Shown here: positions 22,913 to 30,889 of the stretch, piece by piece
How positions within the stretch are numbered: the stretch's first letter is position 1
How the letters are laid out: every line of letters begins with the position of its first letter
Program-made: the position numbers and the translations under genes
DNA from: Clostridium sp. UBA699
GTDB lineage: Bacteria > Bacillota > Clostridia > Clostridiales > Clostridiaceae
Length of the DNA: 31,728 nucleotides
Reading direction: 5' to 3'
Assembly: GCA_002298915.1 (NCBI GenBank)
Contig: DBML01000028.1
Span: 1-31,728, forward strand
Notes under the pieces: model-generated
What the model was told of the DNA's origin: nothing
What the model saw: the letters and a program-made list of their open reading frames with translations, nothing else
Databases searched by the model: none

Positions 22913-22931
22913 GCTGTGAAAATCACAGCCG
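22913..22931 (+). promoter_or_regulatory. rpsF leader hairpin, possible S6:S18 autoregulatory element
   Basis: A perfect 7-bp stem GCTGTGA / TCACAGC with an AAA loop in the rpsF leader is immediately followed by CG, so that CCG sits at the base of the stem (22929-22931). In known rpsF leaders the S6:S18 complex binds a CCG-containing bulge next to a hairpin. I could not find a convincing outer stem, so this remains a suggestion. Confidence 0.4.
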
Positions 22932-22959
22932 TTAGTCCAAAGGGAGGAGGTGGAATCAA

Positions 22960-23250
22960 ATGAGAAAGTATGAAACTATATTCATATTACAGCCATCATT
23001 AGACGAGGAAGCTGTTAAAGCTAACATCGAAAAATTCAAGGGTGTAATTGAAAATGGTGGTGGTGTAATTGAAAATGTTGATTTCTGGGGCAAGAGGAAA
23101 CTTGCTTACGAGATAAACAAAGTCAGCGAAGGCTTTTACACACTGATCAACTTTAGTGCTGATCCTGAATTACCTAAAGAGTTAGACAGAATTTTCAGAA
23201 TCAACGACACAGTTGTAAGACATATCATCGTTAACAACGAAAGAAACTAG
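22960..23250 (+). CDS. rpsF: 30S ribosomal protein bS6
   Basis: This 96-residue bS6 (MRKYETIFILQPSLDEEAV at the start, WGKRKLAYEINKVSEGFYTL in the middle, VVRHIIV at the end) binds S18 and 16S rRNA in the platform of the small subunit. A strong AAAGGGAGGAGGTGG lies upstream. It uses AGA, AAT and GTT-type codons much more than the neighbouring housekeeping genes. First gene of the rpsF-ssb-rpsR operon. Confidence 0.98.
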   Translation: MRKYETIFILQPSLDEEAVKANIEKFKGVIENGGGVIENVDFWGKRKLAYEINKVSEGFYTLINFSADPELPKELDRIFRINDTVVRHIIVNNERN

Positions 23251-23261
23251 GTGGTGCTCTA

Positions 23262-23711
23262 ATGAACAAGGTTATATTAATTGGAAGATTAACTAAAGAC
23301 CCTGAGCTAAAATTTACGCCGGGAACCGGCACAGCAGTAGCCACCTTTACTTTAGCAGTAGACAGAAGATTCTCGAAGGACAACCAGAAGGAGGCCGACT
23401 TCATTCCGATAGTGGTTTGGGGCAAGCAGGCCGAATCCACCGCGAACTACATGAGCAAAGGGAAGCTCATGGGCGTTAGCGGAAGGCTCCAGGTTAGAAA
23501 CTACGATGCTAAAGATGGTACAAAACGATATGTCACTGAAGTGGTAGCAGACGAAGTGCAGTTCCTCGAATGGGGAAATGGCGGAAGATCTGAAAACCGC
23601 TCGAACGATTCAGAATTTGAAAATTTTGGAAAAACTCAGAGCCGAGGAAACTACGGTGGATACGGCGAGGATATTACCCCGGTAGATGATGATGGGGAAA
23701 TTCCATTTTAA
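23262..23711 (+). CDS. ssb: single-stranded DNA-binding protein SSB
   Basis: This 149-residue SSB has an N-terminal OB fold (MNKVILIGRLTKDPELKFTP). A glycine- and asparagine-rich linker follows. The acidic tip DDDGEIPF binds replication and repair partners. It coats single strands at the fork. AGGTGG stands before the ATG, and the gene lies 11 bases after rpsF. Being bracketed by rpsF and rpsR is the standard arrangement in Bacillota. Confidence 0.98.
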   Translation: MNKVILIGRLTKDPELKFTPGTGTAVATFTLAVDRRFSKDNQKEADFIPIVVWGKQAESTANYMSKGKLMGVSGRLQVRNYDAKDGTKRYVTEVVADEVQFLEWGNGGRSENRSNDSEFENFGKTQSRGNYGGYGEDITPVDDDGEIPF

Positions 23712-23729
23712 AGGTAAGGAGGAATAAAG

Positions 23730-23984
23730 ATGAGCAACAGAGAAGGCGGAAGAAGAGGCGGCTCTAAAATGAGAAAAGCCAAGAGAAAAGTATGTGCTTT
23801 CTGCGCCGACAAATCAGAGTTTATAGATTACAAAGACATAAACAAGCTGAGAAAGTATGTAACAGAAAGAGGAAAGATTCTTCCTAGAAGAATCTCCGGA
23901 AACTGTGCAAAGCACCAGAGAGAGCTTACAGATGCAATAAAGAGATCAAGAAACATAGCTTTATTACCGTTCACAACAGAATAG
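23730..23984 (+). CDS. rpsR: 30S ribosomal protein bS18
   Basis: This 84-residue bS18 has a basic glycine/arginine-rich N-terminus. The core reads KVCAFCADKSEFIDYKDINKL, then RKYVTERGKILPRRISGNCAKHQREL. The CxxC plus CxxH set suggests a zinc-binding form. Every arginine codon I read is AGA. AAGGAGG precedes the ATG. Last gene of the operon, followed by a strong terminator. Confidence 0.98.
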   Translation: MSNREGGRRGGSKMRKAKRKVCAFCADKSEFIDYKDINKLRKYVTERGKILPRRISGNCAKHQRELTDAIKRSRNIALLPFTTE

Positions 23985-23995
23985 TAAAAGCTTGG

Positions 23996-24025
23996 AGAGC
24001 CGTTTCAATTGAAACGGCTCTTTTT
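23996..24025 (+). terminator. terminator of the rpsF-ssb-rpsR operon
   Basis: An 11-bp perfect stem AGAGCCGTTTC / GAAACGGCTCT with loop AATT is followed by TTTT, beginning 12 bases after the rpsR stop codon. Confidence 0.92.
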
Positions 24026-24041
24026 AGATTCATTGTTATTC

Positions 24042-24070
24042 TTGCATTAATGATGAAATATAACTAAAAT
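24042..24070 (+). promoter_or_regulatory. promoter of the DUF2232-gdpP-rplI-lonC-dnaB operon
   Basis: TTGCAT (24042-24047), a 17-base spacer and TAAAAT (24065-24070) are present, 87 bases before the DUF2232 start. The leader contains a small hairpin region (ACAGGCCGAAAGGCTGGCTGT can pair at its ends, 24087-24107) and then the Noc-type palindrome. Confidence 0.6.
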
Positions 24071-24107
24071 AGATATTAGGGATAAAACAGGCCGAAAGGC
24101 TGGCTGT

Positions 24108-24121
24108 ATTTCCCGGGAAAT
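24108..24121. other. Noc-binding site (NBS)
   Basis: The 14-base perfect palindrome ATTTCCCGGGAAAT is identical to the B. subtilis Noc-binding consensus. A noc gene is encoded in the same window. The site lies 37 bases downstream of the -10 at 24065-24070, so inside the predicted leader of the DUF2232-gdpP operon. It is the only copy I noticed here. Confidence 0.85.
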
Positions 24122-24156
24122 ATGCTGACTACAAATATATATTGCGGAGGTAATTG

Positions 24157-25149
24157 ATGCATAAACAGAACTTCAGCACGAAGGCGTTGGTGGATGCTGG
24201 CCTTTTCAGCACCATTATGGTTGCAGTGTTTTTATTGACAATCAACCTGCCTATGTTTTCGGGGCTGAGCTTATTTATTTTACCCGTACCTGTCGCTGTC
24301 CTGTGCCTCAGGCACAACTACAGCACCGCAGCGGGTGCGGTTTTCGTGAGCGCAGTGCTGACAATGATGCTTTATAACCCGCTGATAGCTCTGACGTCGG
24401 CAATTCAGTACGGCGGAACGGGACTCATCCTGGGTTACTGTATAAAGAACGAAAAAGAGGTATGGCATACTATAGCTATGCTGGCAGCTGCATCGGCTGC
24501 AGGAACCATACTAAATTCAGCGGTGCTCATAACGGTTGTATACCACACAAGCTTTCCTGAATTTGTGAACCAGATCATCAAGCTTTACAGCGATTCGATG
24601 CAGCAGAGCATCGAGCTCTACAAGCAGCAAGGAGTGCCGTCATCGCAGATTCAGCAGATGCAGCAGCTCATGAAGAGCTTAACGGCGGAGCTGTTTTATC
24701 AGGTGCTTCCGGCATGCCTGGTGGTTTCGGCATTCGGGTTCGCTCTGCTGAACTACATCGCTGCAGGGGCAATAATGAAAAGGCTAAGGTACGAGATCAA
24801 GCCCGTCCCATCTTTGTCGGAGCTTTATATAAGCAACAGGGTCGGCACCTTCGTTCTCCTGTTCGCTGTTGCCGGTGCGCTCATGAACAAATACGGCCTG
24901 GCAGGAGGGCAGATAGTGGCAGTCTCATCCATGCTCGTGGCAGCGCTTGTCCTCGTGGCAGAAGGCGTAGCCCTTGCCGTGTATTACCTTAGAATAAGGT
25001 TCAACCTTAGCAAGCTCATGACCGTCCTCATCATACTCTTCACCGTAACCTCGCCTGTGTTCTTTAACGCGTATCTGGCAATGGGGCTTGCGGACATGAT
25101 CTTCGATTTCAGGAAACTAGATCCTTTCAGGAGAAAAATAGCTCATTAA
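24157..25149 (+). CDS. DUF2232 family membrane protein (YybS-like)
   Basis: This 330-residue polytopic protein of the DUF2232/YybS family has about eight hydrophobic segments: near 12-30, 34-48, 54-75, 78-92, 105-130, 180-205, 225-245 and 250-305. A glutamine-rich soluble stretch lies near 145-170 (QQSIELYKQQGVPSSQIQQMQQL). The fold resembles the membrane component of ECF-type transporters, but the function is unknown. A TTG one codon upstream is less likely than the ATG at 24157, which stands six bases after GGAGG. It is first in an operon with gdpP, as yybS-yybT in B. subtilis. Confidence 0.87.
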   Translation: MHKQNFSTKALVDAGLFSTIMVAVFLLTINLPMFSGLSLFILPVPVAVLCLRHNYSTAAGAVFVSAVLTMMLYNPLIALTSAIQYGGTGLILGYCIKNEKEVWHTIAMLAAASAAGTILNSAVLITVVYHTSFPEFVNQIIKLYSDSMQQSIELYKQQGVPSSQIQQMQQLMKSLTAELFYQVLPACLVVSAFGFALLNYIAAGAIMKRLRYEIKPVPSLSELYISNRVGTFVLLFAVAGALMNKYGLAGGQIVAVSSMLVAALVLVAEGVALAVYYLRIRFNLSKLMTVLIILFTVTSPVFFNAYLAMGLADMIFDFRKLDPFRRKIAH

Positions 25150-25164
25150 ACGGGGGCAAACTTA

Positions 25165-27183
25165 ATGGATAATCGATTTAAGTACTTTATTACAAGCAAC
25201 AAGATGTACATGCTGATAATCGCGCTCCTCATAATTCTGATATTCGTCAACGGGGACCTGTGGCTGGGCCTGGCTCTTTCGGCCATGTACGGACTGCTTA
25301 TTTACTACGGTGCGAGAAACAAGGATTTCAAGAAGGATGAATGGAAGAAGTTCATCGAAGATTTTTCATTAAAGTTGGACGGAGCAACAAGAAACACGCT
25401 GGCAAACCTTCCTTTCCCGCTGGCCATGGTGGACTTCGGCGGAAGCATCCTGTGGTACAACCGCAACTTGTCGGATATGCTGGAGGAAAAAGACATTCTT
25501 GGAACAAATATCAATTCGATCTCCAAGAGTATCAACCTGAAGCACGCCGTATCAGGAAAAAAGAGCGTTTTCAGGGACATAGTCATAAACGCGAGGTTCT
25601 ACGACGTCTATGCTAGCGTTGTGGACTCCCAGGAGTTCGGCGAAATCGGGGATAGGATTGTGCTCCTCTATTTCTACGATACGACCACCTCCCACCAGAT
25701 CCTGCAGGATGCCGAGTACGACAAGTACTCCATAATGCTGATGGAGGTGGACAACTTCGATGACGTCATGAAGGCTACGGAGGAGGAGCAGAAGCCGCTC
25801 TTCATAGCCGAGATGGAGAGGACCGTGAACAGCTACGGGCAGGCACTGAACGCAATGCTAAAGAAGTACTCGAACAGCAAGTACGTGCTCTGCGTCCAGA
25901 ACAAGTACATCGAGAACGAGATCGAGAAGAAGTTCGATATACTGGACAGCGTAAGGGAAATAAACATGGGAAACAAGCTTGCCGTAACGGTAAGCATCGG
26001 CATAGGGCAGGGCGGCGAGACGCCCCTGGAGAACGAGAGGTTCGCGCTCTCAGCCAAGGAGCTGGCGCTGGGCCGCGGAGGCGACCAGGTGGTAATAAAG
26101 AACGGCGAGAACCTTCAGTTCTTCGGAGGAAGGACCAAGGAGGTCGAGAAGAGGACAAGGGTAAGGGCGAGGGTCATAGCGCACGCGCTCATGGACCTTA
26201 TAAAGGACTGCAGCAAGGTGTTCATCATGGGGCACGTGAATGCGGACATAGACTGCCTTGGAGCAGGGGTGGGGCTTTTCAGCATAACCCACCACATGGG
26301 CAAGGAATGCTACATCATACAGGACACTATTAACGCAAGCATAGAGCCTATGGTGGAGAAGCTCACCAAGGATCCTAAATACGAGGACATCTTCGTCGAC
26401 GTAAACAGGGCATTCGAGCTGCTGGACGAGAACAGCCTTCTCATCCTTGTGGACGCACACAACAAGGGCTACGTCCAGAACATCAGGATAGTGGAGCTGG
26501 CCAAAAGGGTCGTCATAGTTGACCACCACAGGAAGTCGAAGGATTTCATAGGCAAGGCCGTGCTGAGCTACATCGAGCCGTACGCCTCGTCCACATCGGA
26601 GCTGGTGACTGAGATGCTCCAGTACATGGTGGAGAAGCCTCCGCTCACTAAGGTCGAGGCTGAAGCGCTTCTGGCGGGGATCTTCGTCGACACCAAGGGC
26701 TTCTATTTCAAGACAGGCGTCAGGACGTTCGAGGCCGCATCCTTCCTCAGGAAGTACGGAGCGGACACGCTGGACGTCAAAAAGCTTTTCTCGGACGACT
26801 TCAGCACATACCTGAAGAGGGCCGATATCATTAAGGCGGCAGCAGTCAACAACGGGGTGGCCATTTCAGTTTGCCCAACCGGATCTGCAGATCCTGTCAT
26901 AGCCGCCCAGGCGGCGGACGAGCTGCTCAACATAACAGGCATCAGGGCATCCTTTGTCCTTGTACAGCTTGGAGGAGAGATCCTCCTAAGCGCCAGGTCC
27001 CTTGGCGACATAAACGTTCAGCTTATAGCTGAAAGCCTTGGGGGAGGCGGCCACATGACGATGGCCGGCGTGGCGTTCACAGGGGTGACAATGGAGGAAG
27101 CTTTAGATAAATTGAAACAAGCTATAGAAAAAGATAGAAAAGAGGGCGATGCAAATGAAGGTAATACTGTTAAAGGACGTTAA
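25165..27183 (+). CDS. gdpP: cyclic-di-AMP phosphodiesterase GdpP
   Basis: GdpP (YybT) hydrolyses the second messenger c-di-AMP to pApA at the membrane. It has 672 residues. Two membrane helices lie near 14-48, a PAS-like domain near 70-145, and a degenerate GGDEF domain near 175-310. The DHH domain has GHVNADIDCLGAGVG near 355-369 and VDHHRK near 452. The DHHA1 domain ends in LGGGGHMTMAG. The DHH metal ligands (H-x3-D-x-D and DHH) are intact, so the enzyme should be active. GGGGGCAAACTTA precedes the ATG. Its 3' end overlaps rplI by 29 bases. Confidence 0.95.
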   Translation: MDNRFKYFITSNKMYMLIIALLIILIFVNGDLWLGLALSAMYGLLIYYGARNKDFKKDEWKKFIEDFSLKLDGATRNTLANLPFPLAMVDFGGSILWYNRNLSDMLEEKDILGTNINSISKSINLKHAVSGKKSVFRDIVINARFYDVYASVVDSQEFGEIGDRIVLLYFYDTTTSHQILQDAEYDKYSIMLMEVDNFDDVMKATEEEQKPLFIAEMERTVNSYGQALNAMLKKYSNSKYVLCVQNKYIENEIEKKFDILDSVREINMGNKLAVTVSIGIGQGGETPLENERFALSAKELALGRGGDQVVIKNGENLQFFGGRTKEVEKRTRVRARVIAHALMDLIKDCSKVFIMGHVNADIDCLGAGVGLFSITHHMGKECYIIQDTINASIEPMVEKLTKDPKYEDIFVDVNRAFELLDENSLLILVDAHNKGYVQNIRIVELAKRVVIVDHHRKSKDFIGKAVLSYIEPYASSTSELVTEMLQYMVEKPPLTKVEAEALLAGIFVDTKGFYFKTGVRTFEAASFLRKYGADTLDVKKLFSDDFSTYLKRADIIKAAAVNNGVAISVCPTGSADPVIAAQAADELLNITGIRASFVLVQLGGEILLSARSLGDINVQLIAESLGGGGHMTMAGVAFTGVTMEEALDKLKQAIEKDRKEGDANEGNTVKGR

Positions 27184-27598
27184 GGGAGTAGGAAAGAAGG
27201 GCGACGTGGTGAACGCCGCAGACGGATACGCGAGGAACTTCCTCTTCCCAAGAAAGCTTGCTCAGGAGGCAACAGACGCCAGCATGCACATACTCCAGAA
27301 CCAGAAGGAAGCCGAAAGAAGGAAGAAGCTGGCAGAGATAGAGGCTGCTCAGAAGCTTGCTAACGAGCTCAAGGGCAAGGAGATCACTCTCACTGTCAAG
27401 TCGGGAGAAAACGGAAGGCTTTTCGGGTCGATCACAGGCAAGGACATAGCCGACGAGCTGAACAAGCAGACAGGCCTCGACATAGACAAGAAGAAGGTTG
27501 TTGCCGACAACATAAGGCAGCTTGGAACCTACGAGATAGAGGTCAAGCTTTACCCTGAAATCTCAACAAAGATAAAAGTTACTATCAAAGGTCTGTAA
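27155..27598 (+). CDS. rplI: 50S ribosomal protein bL9
   Basis: This 147-residue bL9 starts MKVILLKDVKGVGKKGDVV and continues ADGYARNFLFPRKLA. A long charged helix (NQKEAERRKKLAEIEAAQKLA) connects to the C-terminal domain with VKSGENGRLFGSITGKDI. An ATG six bases earlier is too close to GAGGG; the ATG at 27155 gives the universal start of the family. The gene begins inside the last codons of gdpP, so its translation is probably coupled to gdpP. Confidence 0.97.
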   Translation: MKVILLKDVKGVGKKGDVVNAADGYARNFLFPRKLAQEATDASMHILQNQKEAERRKKLAEIEAAQKLANELKGKEITLTVKSGENGRLFGSITGKDIADELNKQTGLDIDKKKVVADNIRQLGTYEIEVKLYPEISTKIKVTIKGL

Positions 27599-27610
27599 GG
27601 AGGACGCTAA

Positions 27611-29506
27611 GTGAAATCTTTTTTTTCAGATGAGTTGGAGCAGGAGCTCCTGGATGCAATGCCTCTCGATACTCAGATAGACGTTCTCTACGATGTCCTT
27701 AACAAGGTCATGGACGAGGGCACCATTAACGCCAGGATTGTGAAGTACAAGCTCCAGAAGCAGGTCAAGAGCAGCGACATTTTCAAGAGGATATACGCCC
27801 TTGAGAAGATTGTCAGCGACGGCAAGGGCCTGAAGCTTTATCCTGAGGAGAAGAACATATACGAGTTCCTGGAGAGCATAAACACCTTCATGGGTGAGGC
27901 TCTCGCGAAGACTTACGTTAAGAACAAGATAGAGAAGGAAGTCGAGAAGTACCTCGTGGAGAAGCAGGACAAATATATCGACGAGATAAGGATGGGGATA
28001 ATAAAGAAGCAGAAGGGCCCGGAGAATGCCAAGACGGTCAAGAAGCTTGAGCAGCTTCAGGAGCTCGACTCGAGGAAGCTGAGCAAGAACGTGCAGGAGC
28101 TCCTGAGGCCTGAGAGCTTTTCGGAAATAGTGGGGCAGGAGAGGGCTATCAAGTCCATACTCTCCAAGATAGCTTCGCCTTACCCGCAGCACATCATCCT
28201 CTACGGACCTCCGGGCGTGGGCAAGACCACGGCTGCAAGGCTTGCGCTTAAGGAAGCGGTGAAGCTCAAGTACACGCCTTTCAGCAAGGACGCAAAGTTC
28301 GTCGAGGTCGACGGAACCACCCTCAGGTGGGACCCGAGGGAGATAACCAACCCGCTCCTCGGTTCGGTGCACGACCCTATCTACCAGGGAACAAAGAGGG
28401 ACCTGGCGGAGACGGGGGTCCCGGAGCCGAAGCTTGGACTCGTAACTGAGGCCCATGGCGGGGTGCTTTTCATAGACGAGATTGGCGAGCTTGACGAGAT
28501 GCTGCAGAACAAGCTTTTGAAAGTTCTTGAGGACAAGAGGGTTGAGTTCTCCTCTTCGTACTACGACCCCGAGGACGAGAACACCCCTAAGTACATCAAG
28601 TACCTGTTCGAGCACGGCGCGCCGGCTGACTTCATCCTCATAGGTGCTACGACTAGGGAGCCAGCGGACATAAACCCCGCCCTCAGGTCGAGGTGCACGG
28701 AGGTTTACTTCGAGCCGCTGACCTCCAAGGACGTAGTGCAGATAGTCGAGAACGCTGCCGCGAAGCTCAAGATCGAGCTGGAGGAAGGCGTTGCAGAGAT
28801 TATAAGCAGGTACACCGTAGAGGGAAGAAAGGCGGTAAACATACTATCAGACGTATACGGCTACGTGCTCTACAACAAGAAGAGGGCGAGCTCGAGAGCG
28901 AAGATAAGGATAACCGCACAGGACATGTACGATATAATCTCCATAAGCAGGCTGGTGCCTTTCGAGGAGGTAAGCAAGGATACCCACTGCGAGGTCGGCC
29001 ATGTGCACGGGCTCGGGGTCAGCGGCTATATCGGCTCGACTATAGAGATAGAGACAGCGGTGTTCCCTGCAGCCGAAAAGGGCAGGGGGCAGATGAGGTT
29101 CAACGAGACTGCCGGAACGATGGCGAAGGACTCGGTGTTCAACGCAGCTTCCGTCATAAAGAAGATAACTGACAAGGACATAAGCGACTACGACGTGCAC
29201 GTGAACATCATAGGGGGCGGAAGGATAGACGGTCCGTCGGCCGGAGCCGCCATAACGGTTTGCATAATAAGCGCGCTGCAGGAGAAGCCTCTTAGGCAGG
29301 ACATCGCCATAACGGGCGAGATATCGCTGAGGGGCAAGATAAAGCCTGTGGGCGGCATATTCGAGAAGATATACGGCGCGAGAAGGAAGGGCATAAAGCT
29401 CGTCGTAGTGCCGGAGGACAACAGGAAGGAAGTTCCTGCCGGGCTCGAGGACATCGAGGTCAAGGCAGTCGGCAGCATAGAGGAGCTGCTTGAATTAGTG
29501 TTTTAA
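27611..29506 (+). CDS. Lon family ATP-dependent protease (LonC/LonB type)
   Basis: This 631-residue Lon-type protease lacks the classic Lon N-terminal domain and any membrane segment, so it is a soluble LonC-like form. The N-terminal 165 residues are charged and helical. The AAA+ module has Walker A GPPGVGKTT near 199-207, Walker B GGVLFIDEIGELD and arginine finger NPALRSRC. The peptidase domain has the catalytic dyad Ser543 (GPSAG) and Lys586 (GGIFEKI), 43 residues apart as in E. coli Lon. GTG start at 27611 after AAGGAGGACGCTAA. It sits between rplI and dnaB, an insertion relative to the B. subtilis order; in Clostridia this gene is annotated among sporulation-associated Lon proteases, but the target is unknown. 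Confidence 0.92.
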   Translation: MKSFFSDELEQELLDAMPLDTQIDVLYDVLNKVMDEGTINARIVKYKLQKQVKSSDIFKRIYALEKIVSDGKGLKLYPEEKNIYEFLESINTFMGEALAKTYVKNKIEKEVEKYLVEKQDKYIDEIRMGIIKKQKGPENAKTVKKLEQLQELDSRKLSKNVQELLRPESFSEIVGQERAIKSILSKIASPYPQHIILYGPPGVGKTTAARLALKEAVKLKYTPFSKDAKFVEVDGTTLRWDPREITNPLLGSVHDPIYQGTKRDLAETGVPEPKLGLVTEAHGGVLFIDEIGELDEMLQNKLLKVLEDKRVEFSSSYYDPEDENTPKYIKYLFEHGAPADFILIGATTREPADINPALRSRCTEVYFEPLTSKDVVQIVENAAAKLKIELEEGVAEIISRYTVEGRKAVNILSDVYGYVLYNKKRASSRAKIRITAQDMYDIISISRLVPFEEVSKDTHCEVGHVHGLGVSGYIGSTIEIETAVFPAAEKGRGQMRFNETAGTMAKDSVFNAASVIKKITDKDISDYDVHVNIIGGGRIDGPSAGAAITVCIISALQEKPLRQDIAITGEISLRGKIKPVGGIFEKIYGARRKGIKLVVVPEDNRKEVPAGLEDIEVKAVGSIEELLELVF

Positions 29507-29521
29507 GGAGAGATGGCGACA

Positions 29522-30853
29522 ATGGAAGCACCTCTTAAGATAATGCCGCACAGCATAGAGGCGGAGCAGAGCGTCCTCGGTTCAATGATCATCGACAAGG
29601 TCGCGATAGGCGAGGCCATCGAGGTCCTTAGGCCAGATGATTTCTACCGGGACACCCACAAAACCATATACGAAGCCATCGTCGACCTTTACCAGAAGGA
29701 CAGTGCGGTGGACATAGTGACCCTTTCGGAGAAGCTCAAGGCCAACAACCAGCTCGACCTGGTGGGAGGAATAACCTACGTGACGGAGCTCAGCGGCTCG
29801 GTCATAACGACCTCCAACGTCGGCTCCTACATCGGAATCGTTAAGGACAAGTCGACGCTCAGGAGGCTCATACGGGCTTCTAACGAGATAATCGACGAGA
29901 GCTACAACAACCAGGATTCCGTAGAGGACATCGTTGGCATAGCCGAGAAGAAGATATTCGACATAGCCAGCAACAGGGAAACGTCGGATTTCGAGGCTAT
30001 GAGCGCAGTCCTTGAGAGGGGCTTCAACGAGATAGAGAAGCTGTTCATAAACAAGGGGATGACAACCGGCGTACCTTCGGGCTTCAACGACCTTGACGCG
30101 AAGACCTCCGGGTTCCAGAAGGGCGACATGGTCCTTATCGCTGCGAGGCCTTCCATGGGAAAGACGACGTTCGCCCTTAACATAGCGGAGAACGCCGCTC
30201 TGAGGTCGGGCAAGAGGGTTGCGATATTCTCCCTGGAAATGTCTAAGGAGCAGCTGGCCTACAAGCTCCTCTGCTCAGAGGCGCATGTGGACATGCTAAG
30301 GCTCAGGACGGGAAACCTTGACGAGAGGGACTGGGAGAACCTTGCAAGGGCGTCAGGCCCGCTTGGAAGCTCCAAGATTTTCATAGACGACACTGCTGGA
30401 ATCACCGTTATGGAGATGAGGTCCAAGTGCAGGAGGCTCAAGATCGAGCACGGCATAGACCTTATTATCATCGACTACCTGCAGCTCATGGCCGGCAGCA
30501 AGGGCAACGAGAGCAGGCAGCAGGAGGTTTCCGAGATATCCAGGTCCATCAAGGCCATTGCCAAGGAGATGCAGTGCCCTGTCATAGCTCTTTCACAGCT
30601 TTCCCGAGCTCCCGAGCAGAGGGCTGACCACAGGCCTATGCTGAGCGACCTTAGGGAATCAGGTTCCATAGAGCAGGACGCCGACCTTGTAATGTTCCTG
30701 TACAGGGACGAGTACTACGACAAGGAAACGGAAGACAAGAACATGGCCGAATGCATCATAGCCAAGCAGAGAAACGGCCCTGTGGGCACGATCAAGCTCG
30801 CATGGCTGGGACAGTACAGCAAGTTCGGCAACCTGGACCTACACCACGAGTAA
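29522..30853 (+). CDS. dnaB: replicative DNA helicase DnaB
   Basis: This is the hexameric fork helicase (called DnaC in B. subtilis). It is about 443 residues long. The N-terminal domain starts PHSIEAEQSVLGSMIIDKVAIGEAIEVL, and a linker helix follows. The RecA-like motor has Walker A ARPSMGKTT near residue 207, DLIIIDYLQLM as Walker B, ALSQLSRAPEQRADHRP and LRESGSIEQDADLVMFLYRDEYY. It ends KFGNLDL. The ATG at 29513 stands two bases past AAGGAG, while the ATG at 29522 is eleven bases past it; neither is ideal, and I prefer the second. No intein is present. It follows lonC by 15 bases. Confidence 0.97.
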   Translation: MEAPLKIMPHSIEAEQSVLGSMIIDKVAIGEAIEVLRPDDFYRDTHKTIYEAIVDLYQKDSAVDIVTLSEKLKANNQLDLVGGITYVTELSGSVITTSNVGSYIGIVKDKSTLRRLIRASNEIIDESYNNQDSVEDIVGIAEKKIFDIASNRETSDFEAMSAVLERGFNEIEKLFINKGMTTGVPSGFNDLDAKTSGFQKGDMVLIAARPSMGKTTFALNIAENAALRSGKRVAIFSLEMSKEQLAYKLLCSEAHVDMLRLRTGNLDERDWENLARASGPLGSSKIFIDDTAGITVMEMRSKCRRLKIEHGIDLIIIDYLQLMAGSKGNESRQQEVSEISRSIKAIAKEMQCPVIALSQLSRAPEQRADHRPMLSDLRESGSIEQDADLVMFLYRDEYYDKETEDKNMAECIIAKQRNGPVGTIKLAWLGQYSKFGNLDLHHE

Positions 30854-30883
30854 AAAAAGATGCCCCGGCAGCTGCCGGGGCAT
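30852..30883 (-). terminator. terminator between dnaB and hsp20
   Basis: A perfect 10-bp G/C-rich stem ATGCCCCGGC / GCCGGGGCAT with loop AGCT is followed on the minus strand by C and seven T, right after the hsp20 stop codon. On the plus strand the tail (TCATTGTTATTC) is T-rich but interrupted, so it likely also stops dnaB transcription less efficiently. Confidence 0.88.
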
Positions 30884-30889
30884 TCATTG

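Noticed and set aside
24071..24156. Possible riboswitch in the DUF2232 leader
   Set aside because: Only a short hairpin with a GAAA loop and the Noc palindrome are visible. I recognise no conserved aptamer core.
27626..28615. Open frame of 329 codons on the minus strand opposite lonC
   Set aside because: It is a shadow. Antisense stops require TTA, CTA or TCA codons in the sense gene, and these are rare in this codon usage. The product has no recognisable domain and the frame has no ribosome binding site.
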